From the NCBI RefSeq assembly GCF_022008365.1, contig NZ_JAIRBA010000029.1:1-50941 (forward strand): a DNA stretch of 50,941 nucleotides, read 5' to 3'. The translations under genes and the position numbers were made by a program. Under the pieces are notes generated by a model. The model was not told the DNA's origin. It made no database searches and saw nothing but the letters and a program-made list of their open reading frames with translations. The DNA comes from Aequorivita vitellina (GTDB taxonomy: Bacteria > Bacteroidota > Bacteroidia > Flavobacteriales > Flavobacteriaceae). Below, piece by piece: positions 1 through 7,655 of the stretch. Each line of letters begins with the position of its first letter. Within the stretch, counting starts at the first letter, position 1.

Positions 1-2
1 CC

Positions 3-734
3 AATCTGGAATTCTTATATTGTGATGAAAATTTCTTGACAGAGTTGGATATCTCTCAAAATCCGAACTTAATTGAGGTTTATTGTGATTGGAACTTTTT
101 GACATCATTGGACATTAGCCAAAATCCTGATTTATATTTGTTGTGGGCTGACCATAATGTCATTAGTGGATTTTTTGATACTTCAAACAATATTTCACTC
201 ACATCTTTAACCATTGCATATAACAATATTACTGCTTTGGATCTCTCACAGAACGTGGAACTCATAAGCTTTGGAGCAAGCGACAATCCTTTGGAGTCTC
301 TTGACGCCCGTAATGGCAACAATGAGAATATTGCTATATTTGTAGCAACCGAAACCATGGGGCAATTAAAATGCATCCTCGTGGACGATGCCAGCGCCAG
401 CTATCTGGACGATTGGCTAAAAGACCCGGGGACAACCTTTGTAAACAACCAAGCAGAGTGCGATGCGCTGGGCGTGGCAGCGGCAAGACCTCAAGATTTT
501 ACCATGTATCCTAACCCGGCAACCATCGAGGTTATCTTAAACCTTCCCAATCCCCGGTTTGATGGGTTGGTCGTTACCGTGGCCAACAACTTAGGGCAGG
601 TTTTGGAAAGGAAAGAGCTATTGGAAAACACAACGCTTATAAAATTGGATGTTTCGGGCTATGCAGCAGGCGTCTATTTTGTAACCCTAAAAGCCGGCAA
701 TGGTATTGCTACCAAAAAGTTGGTGGTGCATTAA
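3..734 (+). CDS. Leucine-rich repeat protein with T9SS C-terminal sorting domain (5' truncated by window edge)
   Basis: The reading frame is open from position 3, so the gene begins outside the window and only its C-terminal part is seen. It contains degenerate leucine-rich repeats built on 'LxSLDISQNPxL', the bacterial LRR type seen in secreted Bacteroidota proteins. The last ~75 residues form a type A T9SS sorting domain: a YPNPA motif, a 'NNLGQVL' segment, a 'LDVSGYAAGVYFVTL' segment and a basic end. Family knowledge says such domains direct export through the T9SS and attachment to the cell surface; the LRR part would be the ligand-binding portion. No catalytic domain is visible in the part present. 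A rho-independent terminator follows, shared with the convergent gene. Confidence 0.88.
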   Translation, partial: NLEFLYCDENFLTELDISQNPNLIEVYCDWNFLTSLDISQNPDLYLLWADHNVISGFFDTSNNISLTSLTIAYNNITALDLSQNVELISFGASDNPLESLDARNGNNENIAIFVATETMGQLKCILVDDASASYLDDWLKDPGTTFVNNQAECDALGVAAARPQDFTMYPNPATIEVILNLPNPRFDGLVVTVANNLGQVLERKELLENTTLIKLDVSGYAAGVYFVTLKAGNGIATKKLVVH

Positions 735-756
735 GGTTGTGATTCTTTAAATTATT

Positions 757-784
757 AAAAGGAGCTGTAACAGGCTCCTTTTTT
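757..784. terminator. Bidirectional rho-independent terminator
   Basis: A nine-base stem (757-765 with 774-782) has A residues on its left and T residues on its right. It lies between the convergent LRR gene and the SDR-type gene, so it can serve both strands. Confidence 0.7.
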
Positions 785-1589
785 ATATAGACGTTTTAAA
801 AGAATAATTTAAAAACGTTTTCAAATTTTCAGAATCAACCTGCTTAAAAATTTCATTGGTAGCTGTTTCCTTAAATGCTGGAGGCACCAAACCAAGTTCT
901 TTTGCTTTTTCAATGTAATAATCGGCTTTTGTGGGATGGTTTGGGTATACAGCATTAAATACTTTTCCGAAGGCATCTCGCTTTAAAATTTCAACCAAAA
1001 TATTAATACAGTCGTCGCGATGAATTAGGTTTACCGGCGCATTACCATTGGCCAAATCTTTACGGCCCGCCAAGTATTTTGCAGGTTGTCTGCTTCCGCC
1101 AATTAAACCACCAAAACGAATCACAGTGGTTTTAATTTCATCGCTGTTAAGGAATAATTCTTCCACTTGCCGAAGCTGTTTTCCGGCAATTGTTTGTGGT
1201 TGTGGGTCATTTTTTTCGGTTACTTTGCCTTGGGCATCGTCGTACACAGAAGTACTGCTTACCAAAATAACTTTTTTAACTGCAGATGCTTTCACAGCTT
1301 CTAGTAAATGCGTCATTTTTAAAACATAGTCGGCACCCGTGTTTTTCCGAAGTCCGGGCGGAATCATAATTATATAACTGTCTGTGTTGTTTAATAAGGC
1401 TTGTATTTCGCCTTCAATGCCTTTTTCAGAAATTTCAACCGGAAAAGCATTAAAGCCGTTTTGCTGAAGCATTGTGGCTTTTTGAATGGTTGAAACCGAA
1501 CCTTTAACAGTATAATTTAATGCAGACAAACGATAGGCCAAGGGTTGTCCGAGCCAACCCAAACCTGTAATTGCGATAGTTTTACTCAT
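783..1589 (-). CDS. NAD(P)-dependent epimerase/dehydratase-like (extended SDR, YeeZ-like)
   Basis: A 268-residue protein begins with a Rossmann dinucleotide-binding motif (GLGWLGQPLA, residues ~9-18). A 'VSSTSVY' strand and the later 'YLAGRKDLANGNAPVNLIHRDD' region (shown here only as landmarks) are typical of extended SDRs acting on NDP-sugars. The canonical YxxxK dyad is not obvious, as in the YeeZ-like subgroup, so the substrate cannot be named. The start codon overlaps the end of the M28 peptidase gene by 8 bp, indicating one transcript from the peptidase into this gene. The functional link to the peptidase is unknown. Confidence 0.8.
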   Translation of the reverse strand: MSKTIAITGLGWLGQPLAYRLSALNYTVKGSVSTIQKATMLQQNGFNAFPVEISEKGIEGEIQALLNNTDSYIIMIPPGLRKNTGADYVLKMTHLLEAVKASAVKKVILVSSTSVYDDAQGKVTEKNDPQPQTIAGKQLRQVEELFLNSDEIKTTVIRFGGLIGGSRQPAKYLAGRKDLANGNAPVNLIHRDDCINILVEILKRDAFGKVFNAVYPNHPTKADYYIEKAKELGLVPPAFKETATNEIFKQVDSENLKTFLNYSFKTSI

Positions 1590-3942
1590 TTTGTGGGGAT
1601 ATAAAGTTGATTGAATCTAAAACTTTTGGTTTAAGCGAATCTACAGAAAATGTTCGTTTAACCATAATTGCATCGGTAATTACAAAAGGCTTCGGCATCG
1701 TGTAAGTTGGTCTTTCTGCAATTTCAAATTTTGGGTTTGTCATTAAATCGAACGAATACTCCATTACTTTAAATGAAACTGCCGCATCTTTTTCAACTGA
1801 AAAATCCACTTTTAAGGAATCATTTTTTGAAACGTAATAATTAACAAGCGCATTATTCTCTGTGCCGCGATAGTCGTTAGATACTTTTGAAATTGGCATC
1901 GTCTGCCCATTAAATTCCAAAGATTTAAAAACCGTATTGCCCACAGGATATAAATCTATTTTATTTACACTTCGCTTAGGAACAATTACAAATTTCATGT
2001 TCCGAAGGTTTTCAACTAAAGTGTCTTTTTCCAAAATTATTTCGAAATCTGCAATGTTTTTTTCGGGAGCATCAGCCGCATAACTGAAATTTGCTCCGTA
2101 TTTATTATACGCTGTTTCGTTTACAACTTTGGAAGCATCTTCGGGATTTTCGCCCAAATATTGCTGCGTCCATTCGTCAATTTCTCTATCGTAAGTAAGC
2201 CAATACGTTTTGTTTAAATCTGCATTTTTGTAATAAACGAGGCTGTTTGGCTTTCTTCGTTCTTCGGAATAATCACTTTTTGAATGCGCTATTCCGAAGA
2301 AAAGTACAGCAAACAGCAAACACAGCACTGAAAGCAACCCTTTGCGATTATAATACCCGAAAACTGGCCATAGCAGCGCAAAAAGCAAAACCGTAAAAAC
2401 ACAACTAATAACCAGCATTTTTAAGCCCAACCCTACGGGGAAAAATTGAATGAGCGGCGCAAATAAAAAGAGTGCGGGAATTGCCAAAAGCGTCATCGCC
2501 AAAAGATTGGGGCGCTCCGTCCGAAGCATTATAAAAAACGACAACAATCCAAAAAACACAGGAATAATGAAGTACGCGGCGCCTTTCAGAATTATAAATA
2601 CCACTACATTTATAAGTAACCAAAACAGTAGCGGCGCAACATAAAATGCAGGTTCGTTAAATTTTTGAGTGAATTTTTTATAAACTGCAAACGTAATAGC
2701 CAGCGAAAGAAACACGAAAAACGCAATATACCAATGTCCGTTATAGGTAAAACCTTGTTGTATTTCGGTGTATTGTGGGTAAAGTGCCAAAATCAATTTC
2801 CACCCAAAATAACCCAAAATGCCACAAACAATCAATGAAAGTAAAAATGGAACAAAGCTCAAACCGATTGATTTCCCGTTTAACTTTTGTTTCTTTAATC
2901 CGTAAAAAATTAAAGCTATAACTAACAAAGTTGCCAAAATGAGCATCGGTAAAATCCACGAAAACGGGTAGCTTATCATTTTTACCAACGGAAAATTTAC
3001 ATAAACATCGTCTGTTTCAGACTTTAAAGTAGAGAGATCGGCATCGGCAAAATAATGAATTAACGGCAGCAGATAACTGCCTTGATGCATTAAACTATTC
3101 CAGTCTAAATGATACATATTATCATTGGCTGTGTGATAGTTAAAATGGTTGTCAATAAAGGCGAAGAAGAAACTATCAATGTCGCCATCTTCTCTAAAAA
3201 TAGTAGAATCAGTATCGTTGGGCAGCATTTTGTAAACGCTGTACATTAACGAAGAAGCTACAGGAAAATCTGGGTTAGCAGCGATAAATTCTTTCACCAA
3301 ATTTGAATTTCCACGGTTGGTTTCTAAAATCATATTGCTTGGGCCACTTGTGCCACGTGCTTCAAAATTGAGCACCAAACCTACGTTTTCTGTCCAAGGA
3401 TGTTTGTTTACGAATAGTTTAGCACCGTCCAACCCCAGCTCTTCTGCATCGGTAAAAAGAATAATAATATCGTTTTTTGGTTGCTTACGCGAAGCCAGAT
3501 ATGCACGCACACTTTCTAAGATTGTTACCAAACCACTACCGGCATCGCTGGCGCCAAAAGAAGGTACAAGTGCGCTATCGTAATGTGAGAGCAATAAAAG
3601 CGCCTTACCAGCTTCGGCACCTTTAATTCGGGCTACAATATTTACAGGTTGGTCGAGTGTTTTAGATTCTGGGTTAAGGCTGTATCCTGCCTGAATATGT
3701 GGTTCGAGTCCTAACTTTTGCAATTCAGCAATTAAAAATTTTCGCACATCTTCATGTGCTTGAGAACCCACATAATGTGGTGCTGCTGCAATTTTTTCAA
3801 GAGGTATGAGCGCTCTGTCAACGGAGAATTGGGTAGCCGATAGTTCTTCACTCTCGTCGTAGTGCGGAGTTAATGAATAAAAACTGTAGAATATGACGCT
3901 AATAATAAGCAGAAGCGAAAGGATGGCACCAACTTTTTTCAT
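1582..3942 (-). CDS. Membrane-anchored M28 family metallopeptidase
   Basis: The 786-residue protein has an N-terminal signal-anchor helix (residues ~5-22) and an M28 zinc aminopeptidase domain. Expected metal ligands and catalytic residues are H120 (LLSHYDS), D133 (GASDAGSG) and E167-E168 (DAEELG), with a later His in the 'FNYHTANDN' segment. Roughly eight or nine hydrophobic helices follow, at residues ~310-560, and then a soluble C-terminal domain. This arrangement resembles eukaryotic ERMP1/Pff1 and is common in Bacteroidota. It probably trims peptides on the periplasmic side of the inner membrane. It heads a two-gene transcript with the overlapping SDR gene. Confidence 0.9.
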   Translation of the reverse strand: MKKVGAILSLLLIISVIFYSFYSLTPHYDESEELSATQFSVDRALIPLEKIAAAPHYVGSQAHEDVRKFLIAELQKLGLEPHIQAGYSLNPESKTLDQPVNIVARIKGAEAGKALLLLSHYDSALVPSFGASDAGSGLVTILESVRAYLASRKQPKNDIIILFTDAEELGLDGAKLFVNKHPWTENVGLVLNFEARGTSGPSNMILETNRGNSNLVKEFIAANPDFPVASSLMYSVYKMLPNDTDSTIFREDGDIDSFFFAFIDNHFNYHTANDNMYHLDWNSLMHQGSYLLPLIHYFADADLSTLKSETDDVYVNFPLVKMISYPFSWILPMLILATLLVIALIFYGLKKQKLNGKSIGLSFVPFLLSLIVCGILGYFGWKLILALYPQYTEIQQGFTYNGHWYIAFFVFLSLAITFAVYKKFTQKFNEPAFYVAPLLFWLLINVVVFIILKGAAYFIIPVFFGLLSFFIMLRTERPNLLAMTLLAIPALFLFAPLIQFFPVGLGLKMLVISCVFTVLLFALLWPVFGYYNRKGLLSVLCLLFAVLFFGIAHSKSDYSEERRKPNSLVYYKNADLNKTYWLTYDREIDEWTQQYLGENPEDASKVVNETAYNKYGANFSYAADAPEKNIADFEIILEKDTLVENLRNMKFVIVPKRSVNKIDLYPVGNTVFKSLEFNGQTMPISKVSNDYRGTENNALVNYYVSKNDSLKVDFSVEKDAAVSFKVMEYSFDLMTNPKFEIAERPTYTMPKPFVITDAIMVKRTFSVDSLKPKVLDSINFISPQNE

Positions 3943-4115
3943 GGTTAAAGGTTTATGCTGTTAAAAGTACAATTTTAATATCGTTAAGCTTAATGTTACA
4001 GATTATTGATGCCCCTGCTTAATACCTTTCCATTATTCATATTTAATAATTTTCTGCGCCGAGAAGTTAATTTGATAAAAATGATTATATTAGAAGTTCG
4101 CAAAAATTTGATATT

Positions 4116-4577
4116 ATGGGAATTAAAAGTTTTATTGGCAGAAGGGCGAAGCCCAAAAAAGGTTCATCGGAAAAGGTGAAGGTTTCAGATTATATGACCC
4201 GCAACCTAATTACCTTTAAGCCCGAACAATCTATTTTAGAAGTAATGGAGGTTCTTTTGAAAAAACGAATTTCTGGCGGCCCAGTGGTTAACGATCAAAA
4301 TGAACTGGTGGGGATTATTTCGGAAGGAGATTGTTTAAAAGAATTGAGCGATGCTCGCTATCACAACCATCCAATGGAAGATGTAAAAGTGGAACAACAC
4401 ATGATTAAAAATGTAGATACCATAGATGGCGAAATGAACGTGCTTGATGCAGCTAATAAATTCTTGGAATCAAAACACCGTCGTTTTCCTATTTTGGAGA
4501 ACGGAAAACTCGCTGGGCAAATTAGCCAAAGTGACGTACTGCGCGCCGCAATGAAATTAAAAGGTCAGACGTGGTAA
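4116..4577 (+). CDS. CBS domain pair protein
   Basis: A 153-residue soluble protein consists of a short basic N-terminus and two CBS motifs (residues ~22-80 and ~90-150). The first carries 'VSDYMTRNLITFKPEQSI' and the second 'VEQHMIKNVDTI' and 'FPILENGKLAGQISQSDVL'. CBS pairs bind adenosine nucleotides and usually regulate a partner, but no enzyme or channel domain is fused here. Its stop abuts the convergent TMEM175-type gene with no spacer. Whether it regulates that channel is conjecture. Confidence 0.85.
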   Translation: MGIKSFIGRRAKPKKGSSEKVKVSDYMTRNLITFKPEQSILEVMEVLLKKRISGGPVVNDQNELVGIISEGDCLKELSDARYHNHPMEDVKVEQHMIKNVDTIDGEMNVLDAANKFLESKHRRFPILENGKLAGQISQSDVLRAAMKLKGQTW

Positions 4578-5159
4578 TTAAGCTTCTTCTTTAAAAATAA
4601 TTTCTATTCGCTTATCTGGAATCAACCACATTAAAGCAACCAAAATATAGAGTACACCAGCAATCCATGGATTTAAGAAAGATCCAATGATTGCAACGGT
4701 GTAAATTATTGGTGATGCCTTTCCTTTTATATCTTTTCCCAAAGCTTTATTCAAAATTGAATCCTTCCCCTGTACAGCCAAAATACTTCGTTGTAAAATA
4801 AAATAGGCAATGGCAGCCATTAAAAGTACGCCGCCGTAAAGTGCCATTGGCAATTCGGCAAAATTATTCTCGCCTATCCATCCCGTAACAAAAGGAATCA
4901 ACGATAACCAAAACAACAAATGCAGATTTGCCCAAAGAATTCCACCGTTCACTTTATGTACGGCATGCATCATATGGTGATGGTTGTTCCAATAAATTCC
5001 CACGTAAATAAAGCTTAAAACATAACTAAGAAATACGGGCAACAGGGGTACCAAATCACTTATTTCAGTTCCGTGCGGCACCTTCAATTCCAAAACCATA
5101 ATTGTAATAATTATGGCGAGCACCCCATCGCTAAAGGCTTCGAGTCTGTTGCTATTCAT
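4578..5159 (-). CDS. TMEM175 family potassium channel-like membrane protein (DUF1211)
   Basis: The 193-residue protein has about six transmembrane helices. It starts with the family signature R-x3-FSDGV in helix 1 (R5, FSDG 9-12), which lines the pore in bacterial and lysosomal TMEM175 proteins. Bacterial members are ~200 residues and assemble as tetramers conducting K+. A His-rich stretch (NNHHHMMHAVH) follows helix 2-3, as is usual in the family. It lies convergent to the CBS gene with no intergenic space. Confidence 0.85.
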   Translation of the reverse strand: MNSNRLEAFSDGVLAIIITIMVLELKVPHGTEISDLVPLLPVFLSYVLSFIYVGIYWNNHHHMMHAVHKVNGGILWANLHLLFWLSLIPFVTGWIGENNFAELPMALYGGVLLMAAIAYFILQRSILAVQGKDSILNKALGKDIKGKASPIIYTVAIIGSFLNPWIAGVLYILVALMWLIPDKRIEIIFKEEA

Positions 5160-5355
5160 TTTTTAAACTTTTATGGTTTTCATAAAGATAACACCAAAAT
5201 ATTTTAAAATTAATAATATAAGATTGTCTTAATTATTAATATTTTAATATTTAACACTTTCCGTTCCGTCATTAGTAAATATTTAACTTCAATTTTAAAA
5301 CCGTAGACGGTAAGCTTACGTAAATCTAGTAATAAACAATAAAACTAATACCGTT

Positions 5356-6117
5356 ATGAAAAACAAAATGAACAATCGAGATGTTAACCCTGCTCCTAAT
5401 GGACGCAGACGATTTCTAAAAATTGGAGGAGCTGCCGTAATTGGTACTGGGCTATTTTTTATGACCGGGTGTAGCGATGATGATGAAATTTTAATGGAAA
5501 ACACCCCACCAGATGCCTTTGATTTAGGAGGCGGAAATCTAGGAATTTTAAATTATGCGTATGCGTTAGAACAATTGGAGGCAGCCTTTTATACTAAGGT
5601 TATCCAAGGCAGTTATTATAGTAATGCACCCGCAAGTGAAAAAATCTTATTTAAAGATATTTATAATCACGAAGTAATCCATAGAGATTTCTTTAAAACC
5701 GCTATCAGCGCAGCCGTAGACCAAAGCAAGGTTTTACCTGAATTAGAATTTGATTTCTCCGCAGTTGATTTTAGTAGTAGAGATGCGGTTCTTGGACTTT
5801 CACAAGTTTTGGAAGATACCGGTGTAAGAGCTTATAATGGCGCCGGACAGTTAATTGACGCAACCGATTCTGCCGGACAAACATATTTATTGCTAGCCGG
5901 GAAAATTGTTTCCGTAGAAGCCAGACACGCCTCTGCAATTAGAGATTTAATAAATCCCGGATCTATGGATTTTGCGGGCGATGATGTTTTAATAGGTTTG
6001 GGCGGAACAGGTCCTGCTTTTGATAAAGCCGCAGCACCAAAGACAATTTTAAATGAAATAATAGCCACTGGTTTCTTAAAAACTGCTTTTACAGCATTTA
6101 ATTTACCGAACTTCTAA
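5356..6117 (+). CDS. Ferritin-like domain lipoprotein with Tat-type leader
   Basis: The N-terminus carries a twin-arginine motif (RRRFLK, residues 17-22), a hydrophobic stretch and a lipobox-like MTGC ending at C39, so a Tat-exported lipoprotein is likely. The remainder is a four-helix Ferritin_2-type domain (PF13668 family). Glu/His pairs sit where a di-iron site would be: LEQLEAAFY, HEVIHRDFF, LEDTGVRAY and VEARHASAIR. Members are annotated only as ferritin-like or desiccation-related, so iron oxidation or storage is inferred from the fold. It is followed 30 bp later by a paralogue, forming a two-gene operon. Confidence 0.87.
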   Translation: MKNKMNNRDVNPAPNGRRRFLKIGGAAVIGTGLFFMTGCSDDDEILMENTPPDAFDLGGGNLGILNYAYALEQLEAAFYTKVIQGSYYSNAPASEKILFKDIYNHEVIHRDFFKTAISAAVDQSKVLPELEFDFSAVDFSSRDAVLGLSQVLEDTGVRAYNGAGQLIDATDSAGQTYLLLAGKIVSVEARHASAIRDLINPGSMDFAGDDVLIGLGGTGPAFDKAAAPKTILNEIIATGFLKTAFTAFNLPNF

Positions 6118-6147
6118 AATTAACTATCAATCTTAAAAAATAATATT

Positions 6148-6972
6148 ATGAATTTTATAAAAATCTTAGACATCCTTTCAAACGACAAGCTTTTAAATGA
6201 AAAAAGCTCGAGAAGGGATTCATTTCAACAGTTTAAAAATGTAGGTAAAAATGTTGCAATGGCATCTATACCTTTCGCACTAGCCGCCACAAGTTCAAAA
6301 ACAAAAGCAGCAACCAACGCAATGCCTTCCGCAGCCATGATGGCGTCTAATGAAGACGTGTTAAAATTTGCTTTAACCTTAGAATATTTAGAGCGCGAAT
6401 TTTATCAATTGGGGTTAGACAGCGGCGTTATTCCAGAAGCCGATCAAACGGTATTTAACACAATTTCTAAACACGAAGATGCACACGTAGATTTTCTACT
6501 CGCCGCTTTAGGTTTAATGGATGGTGATTTAAAACCAACCTTCGACTTTACCGGCGCACCCGGTGGATTAAACTTAGACCCGTTTAACGACTACCCCACT
6601 TTTATGGCGCTTGCGCAAGGTTTTGAAGATACCGGCGTTCGCGCGTACAAAGGACAAGCGGGTGCCTTAGCAAACGATGGCGCATTATTGACTTATGCAT
6701 TACAGATTCATTCCGTAGAAGCAAGACACGCCGCACAAGTACGAAGAATGCGCGGTGAAAAAGGTTGGATTACAAAATCGCAAAATACCTTACCAGCTCC
6801 TTTTGCCGCTATTTATGGAGGTGCTACTCCTGAAAGCAATACCGTCCAAGGCGGCGTAGATTTAAGTGGTTTATTTGGCGCAGCTGGTGGAGATGATGCC
6901 GTAACAGAAGCTTTTGACGAACCATTAACTATGAATGAAGTACTAACCATTGGCGGTATTTTTATAGTTTAA
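6148..6972 (+). CDS. Ferritin-like domain protein, tandem paralogue
   Basis: The 274-residue protein repeats the metal-ligand motifs of its upstream neighbour in the same order: LEYLEREFY, HEDAHVDFL, FEDTGVRAY and VEARHAAQVRR. Its N-terminal ~55 residues include SSRRDSFQQF followed by an Ala-rich hydrophobic stretch, a weak Tat-like leader without a lipobox. It may be periplasmic while its partner is membrane-anchored, possibly forming a heteromeric ferritin-like assembly; this is inference. A strong terminator follows at 7003. Confidence 0.85.
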   Translation: MNFIKILDILSNDKLLNEKSSRRDSFQQFKNVGKNVAMASIPFALAATSSKTKAATNAMPSAAMMASNEDVLKFALTLEYLEREFYQLGLDSGVIPEADQTVFNTISKHEDAHVDFLLAALGLMDGDLKPTFDFTGAPGGLNLDPFNDYPTFMALAQGFEDTGVRAYKGQAGALANDGALLTYALQIHSVEARHAAQVRRMRGEKGWITKSQNTLPAPFAAIYGGATPESNTVQGGVDLSGLFGAAGGDDAVTEAFDEPLTMNEVLTIGGIFIV

Positions 6973-7002
6973 AAACATCAGAAAACTTTATCATTAAATA
7001 TG

Positions 7003-7028
7003 AATCCCGGAAATCCCGGGATTTTTTT
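7003..7028 (+). terminator. Rho-independent terminator of ferritin-like operon
   Basis: A perfect 8-bp GC-rich stem (7003-7010 with 7016-7023) has a 5-nt loop and is followed by a T-run. Confidence 0.85.
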
Positions 7029-7171
7029 ATTCGAATAAATGACAAATAAAAATTTTGTTTGAAATAGTTGAATTGTAGTGGCAGCAACCAACAAAGTCGT
7101 TTTTAAACGTTTACAAACAACTATAAACGAAAGTAAATAAGTAACAACCAACTACTATTTGGAAGCCAATG

Positions 7172-7179
7172 TAAGTTTG
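7172..7179 (+). promoter_or_regulatory. Candidate -7 box (TAAGTTTG) upstream of ssb
   Basis: This octamer matches the Bacteroidota consensus TAnnTTTG and lies ~60 bp before the ssb ATG. No TTG is found at the usual -33 distance, so support is partial. The implied leader holds a small inverted repeat around 7185-7205. Confidence 0.3.
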
Positions 7180-7239
7180 TCCTGTCGAATAAAACGAAGT
7201 TCGATAGTATCAATTGTTTAACATTAAAATTTAGAAATT

Positions 7240-7578
7240 ATGAACGCACTTAGAAACAAAGTACAGTTGATTGGAAGATTGGGACAAGACCCAGAAATTG
7301 TAACATTTGCCGATGGCAACAAAATGGCAAAATTCTCCATGGCCACGGATGACAGTTACAAAGACAAAGATGGTAAAAAAGTAGAACGCGCCTACTGGCA
7401 CAACGTGGTTGTAAAAAGACAAGGCCTTGTAAATGTAGTTGAAACATACATTACCAAAGGCCAAGAAATAGTAATTGAAGGAAAACTTACAAACCGTTCG
7501 TGGGATGATAAAGAAGGCAACAAGCATTATATTACTGAAGTATTTTGCAACGAGCTAGTCATGCTGGGGGGCAAATAA
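7240..7578 (+). CDS. ssb: Single-stranded DNA-binding protein, short form
   Basis: The 112-residue OB-fold protein begins NALRNKVQLIGRLGQDPE and includes the expected aromatic DNA contacts (AYWHNVVV; NRSWDDKEG). It is essentially only the OB domain. The disordered tail and acidic C-terminal hexapeptide (DDDIPF type) that recruit partner proteins in replicative SSBs are absent, and the protein ends ELVMLGGK. It is therefore probably a secondary SSB; a full-length ssb should exist elsewhere. A strong terminator separates it from recQ downstream. Confidence 0.9.
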   Translation: MNALRNKVQLIGRLGQDPEIVTFADGNKMAKFSMATDDSYKDKDGKKVERAYWHNVVVKRQGLVNVVETYITKGQEIVIEGKLTNRSWDDKEGNKHYITEVFCNELVMLGGK

Positions 7579-7593
7579 ATTGACTGGCTAATC

Positions 7594-7625
7594 AAGCCCT
7601 CACTTTTTGTGAGGGCTTTCTTTTC
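7594..7625 (+). terminator. Rho-independent terminator after ssb
   Basis: A perfect 10-bp stem (7594-7603 with 7609-7618) has a five-T loop and a following T-rich tract. Confidence 0.88.
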
Positions 7626-7655
7626 TTAAAGTTTGAATCGTTATTTTTACAAAAA

